Below, piece by piece: positions 1 through 5,084 of a stretch of DNA of 7,171 nucleotides. This DNA comes from Oscillospiraceae bacterium (GTDB lineage Bacteria; Bacillota; Clostridia; Oscillospirales; Oscillospiraceae), in assembly GCA_028708585.1 (NCBI GenBank), contig JAQVYO010000075.1, positions 1-7,171 of the forward strand. Reading direction: 5' to 3'. The notes beneath the pieces are model-generated. The model saw only the letters and a program-made list of their open reading frames with translations. It was not told where the DNA came from and searched no databases. The position numbers and the translations under genes were made by a program. The stretch's first letter is position 1. Every line of letters begins with the position of its first letter.

Positions 1-2
1 TA

Positions 3-773
3 CAGCATGTTCGGAAAAGCGGATTAACCTTCGCTCCGGAAGCCGGTACTCAGCGTCTGCGAGACGCCATCAACAAGAATGTAACGGAGGAAGACCTGCT
101 TTCTTCCTGCGCCGTCGCTTTTTCCGGCGGATGGAACGCGGTTAAATTATATTTTATGCTTGGGCTTCCAACGGAAACGGACGAAGATGTGTTGGGAATC
201 GCCGATTTGGCCCGTAAAGTTTTGTGGACGTGGAAAAAAACGGCGGCAAATAAAAGCCATGGTGTGCGCATTACGGTTTCCACATCTTGTTTCGTTCCAA
301 AACCGCATACGCCGTTTCAATGGGAAGGGCAAAATACACGGGAGGAATTTCAGCGAAAAGTAAACCTGCTTAGGGACAACCTTCGGGAACGGGCCATTTC
401 CTACCATTGGCACGACCCTGATACCAGCTTTTTAGAGGCGGTATTCGCAAGGGGAGACCGCCGTCTTGCCGATGTGATCGAAACTGCCTTTCACAGCGGG
501 GCAAAGCTGGATGCCTGGAGCGAATATTTCAATATGGGCCTTTGGATGGACGCCTTTCGGCACTGCGGTCTGAATCCCGCATTTTATGCCAACCGGGAGC
601 GGAGCACAGAGGAAGTCCTTCCTTGGTCTGTTACATCTGTCGGGGTAGATACCGCCCACTTTTTGCGGGAGCGGGAACAGGCAATGCGCTCCGTCATAAC
701 GCCGGACTGCCGGGTTGGGTGCGCCGGCTGCGGTGCGGACAAGCTTTATACGGAGGGAATTTGCGATGCGTAA
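3..773 (+). CDS. TIGR03960-family B12-binding radical SAM protein, C-terminal part (5' truncated by window)
   Basis: The frame is open from the window edge (first full codon at 3) to TAA at 771-773, giving the last 256 residues. The start of this stretch, with SGLTFAPEAGTQRLR followed by a segment ending in KLYFMLGLPTETDED, is typical of the second half of a radical SAM barrel. The N-terminal B12-binding domain and the CxxxCxxC cluster motif of the barrel lie upstream and are not visible. The C-terminal tail (HDPDTSFLEAVFARGDRR, then FHSGAKLDAWSEYF) matches what I know of the TIGR03960 family. Near the end is a second cysteine set, CRVGCAGCG, at visible residues 236-243 with CX3CX2C spacing. 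The substrate is unknown to me. The stop overlaps the next gene by 8 nt, and that gene is its usual partner family, so the two are probably co-translated and work together. Confidence 0.88.
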   Translation, partial: QHVRKSGLTFAPEAGTQRLRDAINKNVTEEDLLSSCAVAFSGGWNAVKLYFMLGLPTETDEDVLGIADLARKVLWTWKKTAANKSHGVRITVSTSCFVPKPHTPFQWEGQNTREEFQRKVNLLRDNLRERAISYHWHDPDTSFLEAVFARGDRRLADVIETAFHSGAKLDAWSEYFNMGLWMDAFRHCGLNPAFYANRERSTEEVLPWSVTSVGVDTAHFLREREQAMRSVITPDCRVGCAGCGADKLYTEGICDA

Positions 774-1440
774 GATGCGGCTCTGTTTTAGCAAAACCGG
801 AACTGCCGTCTATATTTCCCATCTGGATTTGATGCGCACCTTTCAGAGGGCATTTCTGCGGGCGGAACTGCCCGTTCGGCACACGGAAGGGTTTAACCCC
901 CACGCATTTGTTTCTATTGCGCTTCCCCTGTCCGTTGGTTTTTCCAGCGTATGCGAGCTACTGGATTTTGACCTGGAGGATGAAACGCCTGTCGAATCGG
1001 TGCCAGGGCGCTTAAACTGCGCGCTTCCGGACGGCATTCGGGTGAGCGGTTGTTATGCTTCCCAGCGCCCCATTCGAGACCTTATGTATATTGCGTTTGA
1101 CATCCAGCTGATATATGATAATGGGATCCCGGAAAATGCCGGAAAAGATCTGGATATTTTGTTTGCACAAGGCAATCTTACGGTTTTGAAAAAGAGTAAA
1201 AAGAGGAAAAAAGCGGGGAAAGAGACAGAAGTAAACATCGCCCCGCTGATCCAGCGGATTTCTTTTGCGGAAGAAAACGGGATACTGCATTGCTCGGCTG
1301 TTCTGCGCGCCCAGGATCCGGGGCTAAATCCCCGCTATCTTATCAAGGTCATTGAAACCTATGCTCCGGCGCTGGCACCGGATTTTTCCCGTTATCATCG
1401 AAACTCAGTATATGACCGGGATTTGCTTCGTTTTTTCTAA
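766..1440 (+). CDS. TIGR03936-family (DUF2344) radical SAM-associated protein
   Basis: The protein has 224 residues from ATG 766, which is preceded by GGAGGG at 752-757 with 8-nt spacing. In-frame sequence upstream of 766 lies inside the preceding gene and has no better start. The N-terminal block (FSKTGTAVYISHLDLMRTFQ at residues 8-27, HTEGFNPH at 39-46, PLSVGFSS at 54-61) is the family hallmark. A lysine-rich stretch, KKSKKRKKAGKE, at residues 142-153 falls in the variable middle; it could be a flexible linker or contact nucleic acid, which is inference only. The family is found beside, or fused to, TIGR03960 radical SAM proteins, as here with an 8-nt overlap. The biochemical role is not established as far as I know. 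In many Clostridia the next genes are rng and rplU-rpmA, but here rplS follows with its own promoter. Confidence 0.88.
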   Translation: MRKMRLCFSKTGTAVYISHLDLMRTFQRAFLRAELPVRHTEGFNPHAFVSIALPLSVGFSSVCELLDFDLEDETPVESVPGRLNCALPDGIRVSGCYASQRPIRDLMYIAFDIQLIYDNGIPENAGKDLDILFAQGNLTVLKKSKKRKKAGKETEVNIAPLIQRISFAEENGILHCSAVLRAQDPGLNPRYLIKVIETYAPALAPDFSRYHRNSVYDRDLLRFF

Positions 1441-1476
1441 AATAACGGGTAAATAATCGGAAATGATAAATTTTTC

Positions 1477-1505
1477 TTGTGTTTTTTTCTATTGTGTGTT
1501 AAAAT
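1477..1505 (+). promoter_or_regulatory. Probable sigma-A promoter of rplS
   Basis: An extended -10 element reads TGTTAAAAT at 1497-1505, with the hexamer TAAAAT at 1500-1505. Seventeen bases upstream is a weak -35, TTGTGT, at 1477-1482, set in a T-rich stretch. Transcription would begin near 1511-1513, just before the structured leader. I saw no clear terminator between the upstream gene (ends 1440) and this site, so read-through into rplS is possible. Confidence 0.5.
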
Positions 1506-1510
1506 ATCAC

Positions 1511-1608
1511 GGTCTATCAAGGAGTGTTCCTCTGCTGCTATTTTCGCCGCCTTGGCGGAAGGATCGACTCAGGCGCGGCATGAACACCTAAAACAAGGAG
1601 GAAAATTA
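1511..1608 (+). ncRNA. Ribosomal protein L19 leader-like cis-regulatory RNA
   Basis: The roughly 100 nt before rplS fold into a stacked structure. An outer stem pairs GTGTTC (1524-1529) with GAACAC (1582-1587). A second stem pairs TGCTGC (1533-1538) with GCGGCA (1575-1580), with one G-U pair. An apical hairpin, 1542-1548 with 1554-1560, has the loop GCCTT. The 3' part, GAACACCTAAAACAAGGAGG, runs straight into the Shine-Dalgarno site. Position, size and the GUGUUC/GAACAC closing stem agree with the L19 leader family of Firmicutes (Rfam L19_leader), in which L19 is thought to bind its own mRNA. Assignment is from memory of the family plus the base pairing I can see. Confidence 0.72.
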
Positions 1609-1950
1609 ATGGATCTCATTCAGGTTCTCACAAAGCCGCAGCTGAAAACGGAAGCTCCCGTTGCCAATGTGGGTGACACGGTCCGGGTTCATGTTAAGGT
1701 AAAAGAAGGCACGAGAGAGCGTATTCAGATGTTCGAAGGCACCGTGATTGCAAAAAAACACGGTGGAATTGCGGAGACAATTACGGTTCGCCGTGTTTCT
1801 TATGGCGTTGGCGTAGAAAAGGTTTTCCCCATTCATTCCCCGTCCATCGATCATATTGAGACCATCCGGAAGGGTAAGGTCAGACGTGCAAAGCTCTATT
1901 ATTTGAGAGGGCGGATCGGGAAAAAGGCGAAAATCAAAGAGCGCATCTAA
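1609..1950 (+). CDS. rplS: 50S ribosomal protein L19
   Basis: The protein has 113 residues, the usual length for L19. It sits at the 30S-50S interface of the large ribosomal subunit. The sequence is clearly L19: MDLIQVLTKPQLKTEAPVAN at the N-terminus, GDTVRVHVKVKEGTRERIQ (22-40), FEGTVIAKKHGG (42-53), FPIHSPSID (73-81), and the C-terminal signature RRAKLYYLRGRIGKKAKI (92-109). I chose ATG 1609 because AAGGAGG (1595-1601) lies 7 nt before it and the family starts here. A longer reading from 1477 would translate the promoter and leader. The gene is monocistronic in appearance, with its own promoter, an L19-type leader suggesting autogenous control, and a terminator 23 nt after the stop. In many bacteria rplS follows rimM-trmD, but here that block is absent. 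Confidence 0.97.
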   Translation: MDLIQVLTKPQLKTEAPVANVGDTVRVHVKVKEGTRERIQMFEGTVIAKKHGGIAETITVRRVSYGVGVEKVFPIHSPSIDHIETIRKGKVRRAKLYYLRGRIGKKAKIKERI

Positions 1951-1973
1951 CCTATATTGGAGTGGAATGTAGT

Positions 1974-2007
1974 AAAAAAGAGGGGATACTCCCTCTTTTT
2001 TATTTTT
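1974..2007 (+). terminator. Intrinsic terminator of rplS
   Basis: GAGGG (1980-1984) pairs with CCCTC (1991-1995) around a GATACT loop. The stem is extended by an A-run (1974-1979) facing the T-run (1996-2001), and the T-rich tail continues to 2007. It lies 23 nt after the rplS stop. The A-run upstream means the hairpin could also stop transcription from the other strand. Confidence 0.9.
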
Positions 2008-2080
2008 AAAACATATCTCATCGGGTTCTTGATCTTTCAAGGTAAGTTTATGATATGGGCGTATTTTTTTATATTTGACT

Positions 2081-2105
2081 AAAAAAACGCGAAAACGCGC
2101 GTTTT
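2081..2105 (-). terminator. Hairpin with a T-tract on the minus strand, possible minus-strand terminator
   Basis: AAAACGCG (2084-2091) pairs with CGCGTTTT (2098-2105) around a 6-nt loop. Read on the plus strand there is no T-run after the stem. On the minus strand the stem is followed by T residues, giving seven in a row across its edge. This fits an intrinsic terminator facing leftward, although no minus-strand gene is evident. The core AAAACGCGCGTTTT (2092-2105) is also a perfect DNA palindrome, so a protein-binding site is possible. Confidence 0.35.
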
Positions 2106-2123
2106 ATCCCACAAAATATAAAA

Positions 2124-2155
2124 AATTGAAAAAAGAAGGGAGTCTCTCTTCTTTC
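2124..2155 (-). terminator. Second hairpin, terminator-like mainly on the minus strand
   Basis: AAAGAAGGG (2132-2140) pairs with CTCTTCTTT (2146-2154), including one G-U pair, around the loop AGTCT. On the minus strand the stem runs into TTTTTTCAATTTTT, a convincing U-tract. On the plus strand the tail is CTATCATGATTTT, which is weaker. The hairpin overlaps the likely -35 region of the lepB promoter, so it might instead or also affect initiation there. Confidence 0.4.
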
Positions 2156-2177
2156 TATCATGATTTTGGTGTATAAT
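2149..2177 (+). promoter_or_regulatory. Probable promoter of the lepB-rbgA-rnhB-yraN operon
   Basis: TATAAT at 2172-2177 is a perfect sigma-A -10 box. The matching -35 position (2149-2154, TTCTTT, 17-nt spacer) is poor. Transcription would start near 2184. That leaves a leader of about 125 nt before the GTG start I prefer for lepB, but only about 5 nt before the alternative ATG at 2189. Confidence 0.55.
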
Positions 2178-2308
2178 AAACTTGTGGAATGAACTGGTAT
2201 GCTTTCTGGCTTTTGATATCATCATGCATTTTAAGTTTTGTTCCCATTTTTTTGGCCCTAAACTTTGATCCTTGTAAAATAATAAAAAACTCAATGAGGA
2301 GTTTTCCT

Positions 2309-3019
2309 GTGAAAATGACACGTCCGGATCTGACTGCTCCTTTGTTTCGGGAGCCAGGTTCTATTGATAAAGCTCAAAAAACAAACGAACAAGCGAAAGG
2401 AAAGGTCCCTTTGACAGCAACTGTTGGAAAAACTGCACAGGAGGATGGGAAATGGACTTCTTCCAGCTCCGGTCCGGCATTGTGCTTGTCTCAGAAAGCG
2501 GCAATCCGCCTATATAAATGGCTGCAACCTTTGGTGTCCGCTTTGGTGCTGGTTTTATTGATGTTTCTTTTTGTAGTAAAGATTATCGGAATTGAAGGAT
2601 CTTCCATGCTTCCAACCCTAAAAAACGGCGACTATATTTTGGCGACCGCCGGTCTCCTCAGCACTCCCAAGCAAGGGTCCGTGGTGGTCTTGAAAAAAGA
2701 GAGCTTTATCAGCGATCCCATTGTGAAGCGGGTGATCGCCACCGCCGGGCAAACGGTAGATATTGACTTTGCAGCCGGTACGGTTCGTGTGGACGGAAAG
2801 CTTTTAAATGAACCCTATATTTTAGAAAAAACCCATATGATGTATGATGTTTCCTTTCCAGTAAAGGTACCGGAAGGTTGCGTTTTTGTCCTGGGGGATA
2901 ATCGTAACAAAAGCACTGACAGCAGGTATTCTGGAGTTGGCATGGTGGATAACCGGTATATTATGGGGCGGGTATTGATGGTCTTAGCCCCGCTAGGCAG
3001 AATTGGAGCGGTACAATGA
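2309..3019 (+). CDS. lepB: Signal peptidase I (type I, S26 family)
   Basis: This membrane protease removes signal peptides from exported proteins outside the membrane, using a Ser-Lys dyad. Numbered from GTG 2309 (236 residues), a single membrane segment lies at about 71-94 (LQPLVSALVLVLLMFLFVV). It is followed by box B, EGSSMLPTL, with nucleophile Ser99, then IVKRVIATAGQ with general base Lys140, and box E, GDNRNKSTDSR, at about 196-206. I chose GTG 2309 because GAGGAG (2296-2301) precedes it by 7 nt; ATG 2315 is a near alternative. The frame stays open to ATG 2189, which would add a hydrophobic stretch (WLLISSCILSFVPIFLAL), but that start has no Shine-Dalgarno site and falls almost at the predicted transcript end. 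The roughly 70-residue polar N-terminus is longer than in most homologues. The stop overlaps the rbgA start (ATGA), so the two are translationally coupled. Confidence 0.93.
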   Translation: MKMTRPDLTAPLFREPGSIDKAQKTNEQAKGKVPLTATVGKTAQEDGKWTSSSSGPALCLSQKAAIRLYKWLQPLVSALVLVLLMFLFVVKIIGIEGSSMLPTLKNGDYILATAGLLSTPKQGSVVVLKKESFISDPIVKRVIATAGQTVDIDFAAGTVRVDGKLLNEPYILEKTHMMYDVSFPVKVPEGCVFVLGDNRNKSTDSRYSGVGMVDNRYIMGRVLMVLAPLGRIGAVQ

Positions 3020-3909
3020 ACATTCAATGGTATCCCGGTCATATGACGAAAACGCGGCGCATGCTGGCGGAGCAGCTCAAAAACGTGGATATGGTTTGCG
3101 AGATTATTGACGCGAGAATTCCAATTTCCAGCCGAAACCCGGATTTGGACGAACTGATGGGTGAAAAACCCCATATGCTGATTTTCAACCGGGCGGGTCA
3201 GGCCGACCCTGTCCAAAACCAAGCTTGGATCCGGCATTATCAAAAGAATGGGCTCCGCGTTTTGAAAACAGATGCTAAAACCGGAGAAGGCATTTCAAAA
3301 TTTCCGGTTGAGGCGCGCAGTTTGATGCGGGAAAAACTGGAACGCTATGCGGCCAAAGGGCAAACAGGGCGTACCCTTCGGGCCATGGTGGCCGGCATCC
3401 CCAATGTGGGAAAGTCCACTTTTATCAACCGGATCTCTGGCCGCAAGTCGGCCAAAGCAGAAGACCGGCCGGGAGTAACCCGAGGCCGTCAGTGGGTTTC
3501 GGTGGACCACGGTTTGGAGATGCTGGATACGCCGGGAATTTTATGGCCCAAATTTGAAGAAGAGCAGGTAGGCCTGCACCTGGCGTTCACCGGAGCGGTG
3601 CGGGACGAAATTATAGATACGGAAACGCTTTCCTTTCGCCTGATAGAGCTGCTTGCGCGGTTTTATCCCTCAGCCCTTGAGGCAAGGTATCATATTCAAA
3701 TTCAGCCGGGTGCGAAAGGGCATATTCTTTTGGCGCTGGCGGCACAGCGGAGAGGATTTCTGGTTTCCGGGGGAGAACCGGATCTTGAGCGCATGGCCAG
3801 AGTGCTGCTGGATGAATTCCGCGGAGGGAAGCTGGGGCGGTTCACACTGGAACGGCCTCCGGAAGAAAAGGAAGGAAGCCATGGAAGAGACAAATCTTTG
3901 GTTGATTGA
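3016..3909 (+). CDS. rbgA: Ribosome biogenesis GTPase RbgA (YlqF)
   Basis: This is a circularly permuted GTPase (G4-G5-G1-G2-G3) of 297 residues that acts late in 50S subunit maturation. The N-terminal NIQWYPGHMTKTRR is diagnostic of the family. G5-like TDAKTGEG lies at 85-92, G1 GIPNVGKS at 127-134, the G2 threonine is in PGVTRGRQW (Thr155), and G3 DTPG is at 171-174. The C-terminal region from about 200 is the helical RNA-binding part. The G4 motif is unusual: where NKxD is expected the sequence is NRAG (58-61, bases 3187-3198), so both the Lys and the specificity Asp are changed. ATG 3016 overlaps the lepB stop by 4 nt, and GGAG at 3005-3008 serves as ribosome binding site. The 3' end overlaps rnhB by 29 nt. 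The rplS-lepB-rbgA-rnhB neighbourhood is common in Firmicutes and links it to ribosome assembly. Confidence 0.95.
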   Translation: MNIQWYPGHMTKTRRMLAEQLKNVDMVCEIIDARIPISSRNPDLDELMGEKPHMLIFNRAGQADPVQNQAWIRHYQKNGLRVLKTDAKTGEGISKFPVEARSLMREKLERYAAKGQTGRTLRAMVAGIPNVGKSTFINRISGRKSAKAEDRPGVTRGRQWVSVDHGLEMLDTPGILWPKFEEEQVGLHLAFTGAVRDEIIDTETLSFRLIELLARFYPSALEARYHIQIQPGAKGHILLALAAQRRGFLVSGGEPDLERMARVLLDEFRGGKLGRFTLERPPEEKEGSHGRDKSLVD

Positions 3910-4483
3910 ACAAAGCTGTTTTGCCCGAGGGGTTCGCCTCGTCTGCGGGGCGGATGAGGCCGGGGCTGGCCCTTTGGCTGGTCCCGTTTATGCAGCCGCG
4001 GTGATTTTGCCGCCGTATTTGGACATTCCCGGACTGGACGATTCCAAAAAGCTGACCATGCGGCAACGGGAGACGCTTTATCCCATCATCTGCAAAAACG
4101 CCGTAGCCTATGCCGTTTCGTGGGCAGAGGTGGAGGAAATCGACCGAATCAATATTTTAAACGCAAGGCTTCTTGCCATGAACCGGGCCATACATATGCT
4201 GCCTTTGAAGCCGAACCTTGCTTTGATTGACGGAAACCGGAATACGGGAATTGATCTGCCCAGTCTTACCATTGTGGGAGGAGATGGAAAGAGCGCTTCC
4301 ATTGCGGCGGCTTCCATTTTGGCCAAAGTATCAAGGGACCGGTATATGGAGAGAATGGATCAAGTATATCCTGGATACGAATTTGGCCGGCACAAGGGGT
4401 ATCCCACACGCCGGCATTACGAGCTGCTGCGGGAATACGGGCCGTGCCCCCTTCACCGCCGGAGCTTTTTGAAAAACCTGTGA
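3881..4483 (+). CDS. rnhB: Ribonuclease HII
   Basis: The protein has 200 residues. It cuts RNA in RNA-DNA hybrids and at single ribonucleotides in DNA, the first step of ribonucleotide excision repair. Metal-binding acidic residues are visible: Asp25-Glu26 in CGADEAGAGPLAGPV, Asp118 in ALIDGNR, and Asp153 in KVSRDRYM. Other family motifs are DDSKKL (53-58), KSASIAAASILAKVSRDR (137-154), GRHKGYPT (169-176) and GPCPLHRRSF (187-196). The GRG motif that reads the RNA-DNA junction in characterised enzymes is GAG here (Gly28-Ala29-Gly30). I chose ATG 3881 because AAGGAAGG just upstream can act as ribosome binding site and homologues begin about here; longer readings from 3653 run inside rbgA. The start overlaps rbgA by 29 nt and the stop overlaps yraN. 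Confidence 0.95.
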   Translation: MEETNLWLIEQSCFARGVRLVCGADEAGAGPLAGPVYAAAVILPPYLDIPGLDDSKKLTMRQRETLYPIICKNAVAYAVSWAEVEEIDRINILNARLLAMNRAIHMLPLKPNLALIDGNRNTGIDLPSLTIVGGDGKSASIAAASILAKVSRDRYMERMDQVYPGYEFGRHKGYPTRRHYELLREYGPCPLHRRSFLKNL

Positions 4484-4842
4484 GCCGACGGGAATTGGGC
4501 CGGTGGGGCGAAGAAGCGGTTGCCCGGTATTTGCAGGCGCGCGGCTACGCCATTGTGGCAGAAAATTATACCACCCGCTGGGGTGAAGTAGATCTGATTG
4601 CAGAGGGGTTCGGCTTTCTTGTTTTTGTGGAAGTGAAGCTTCGAAAAAACCAAAATTTTATGCAAGCGAGAGAGTCGGTCTCCTTCTATAAACAACGGCG
4701 CTTGAAAACGTCGGCCGAGCTTTATTTAAGCGAACATTCTTCCTATCTGCAGCCTCGGTTTGACGTGGCGGAAGTTTACGCACCAAGCGGGATCAAAACC
4801 CATCAGCCGAAAATATACTATTTGGAAAACGCATTTTCCTAA
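4480..4842 (+). CDS. yraN: UPF0102 family protein (YraN-like, nuclease fold)
   Basis: With GTG 4480 the protein has 120 residues, the family's usual size. It carries RRELGRWGEEAVARYLQARG at the N-terminus. The endonuclease-like core is WGEVDLIAE followed by LVFVEVKLR, where Asp, Glu and Lys match the (D/E)xK layout of restriction-type nucleases. It ends with YKQRRLKTSAELYL and RFDVAEVY. Precise function is unknown; nuclease activity is inferred from the fold. GTG 4480 forms a 4-nt GTGA overlap with the rnhB stop and gives the start seen in homologues. GTG 4444 would add 12 proline-rich residues inside rnhB, and neither start has a strong Shine-Dalgarno site, so translation probably depends on coupling to rnhB. 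It is the last gene of the lepB operon, in the frequent rnhB-yraN pairing. Confidence 0.9.
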   Translation: MSRRELGRWGEEAVARYLQARGYAIVAENYTTRWGEVDLIAEGFGFLVFVEVKLRKNQNFMQARESVSFYKQRRLKTSAELYLSEHSSYLQPRFDVAEVYAPSGIKTHQPKIYYLENAFS

Positions 4843-4872
4843 ATCTTGTTTCGGGGACGTTGTATTCGGCGC

Positions 4873-4901
4873 TTGACCTAAAGTCAGTTTCCTGCCATAA
4901 T
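4873..4901 (+). promoter_or_regulatory. Strong sigma-A promoter of thrC
   Basis: TTGACC (4873-4878) and CATAAT (4896-4901) are separated by 17 nt, with an extended -10 TG at 4893-4894. Each hexamer has five of six consensus bases. Transcription would begin near 4908, so thrC has a 5' UTR of about 177 nt. It lies 31 nt after the yraN stop and makes thrC a separate unit. Confidence 0.78.
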
Positions 4902-4907
4902 AAATAA

Positions 4908-5084
4908 AGATTTTAAAGCAAAGAACTGGTTTCGTTACAATTCTTTGCTTTCCGCTAGTTGGAGTTCTGGCCGTTTGGCCGGAATTCTGGCCGCCTAGAT
5001 CATAAGATAAGAGACGGTCGCCGGCGCCGCAAGTTTGGCGCAAAGCGAAGAAACCATAAATAAAGATAAAGGTTGTGGAAAAGG
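4908..5084 (+). promoter_or_regulatory. Structured thrC 5' UTR, candidate cis-regulatory RNA
   Basis: The gene-free stretch from 4843 to 5084 holds the thrC promoter and this leader. Three hairpins are visible. The first pairs 4915-4925 with 4941-4951 (perfect 11 bp, AAAGCAAAGAA/TTCTTTGCTTT, 15-nt loop) and starts a few nt after the predicted transcript end. The second pairs TTCTGGCC (4965-4972) with GGCCGGAA (4977-4984), with GTTT as loop, or alternatively GGCCGG (4977-4982) with CTGGCC (4987-4992). The third pairs GCGCC (5024-5028) with GGCGC (5037-5041). No U-tract follows any of them, so a transcription terminator is not evident. The T-box core (GGTGGNACCGCG) is not found, nor any short Thr-rich leader peptide. 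I do not recognise a known riboswitch class. Regulation of thrC is inferred only from length and structure. Confidence 0.45.

Larger units (their letters stand above)
2008..2171. other. AT-rich gene-free spacer between rplS and the lepB promoter
   Basis: I see no plausible gene here on either strand. The stretch is strongly AT-rich and holds two hairpins (2084-2105 and 2132-2154, listed separately). A TTGACT at 2075-2080 resembles a -35 box but has no -10 at the right distance. Confidence 0.6.

Noticed and set aside
1477..1608. N-terminal extension of L19
   Set aside because: It would translate the promoter and leader. The Shine-Dalgarno site and family start both fit ATG 1609.
2079..2321. 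80-residue minus-strand open frame upstream of lepB
   Set aside because: It starts with GTG without a Shine-Dalgarno site, its translation is low-complexity, and it crosses both hairpins and the lepB promoter.
3653..3880. N-terminal extension of RNase HII
   Set aside because: It is out of frame within rbgA, has no homology to RNase HII that I can recognise, and ATG 3881 gives the usual length.
4726..5043. 105-residue minus-strand open frame across the yraN-thrC gap
   Set aside because: It spans yraN antisense and the promoter and hairpins of thrC, and has no recognisable domain.
4908..5084. T-box riboswitch upstream of thrC
   Set aside because: The conserved antiterminator core and a following terminator are absent, so I list only an unclassified structured leader.
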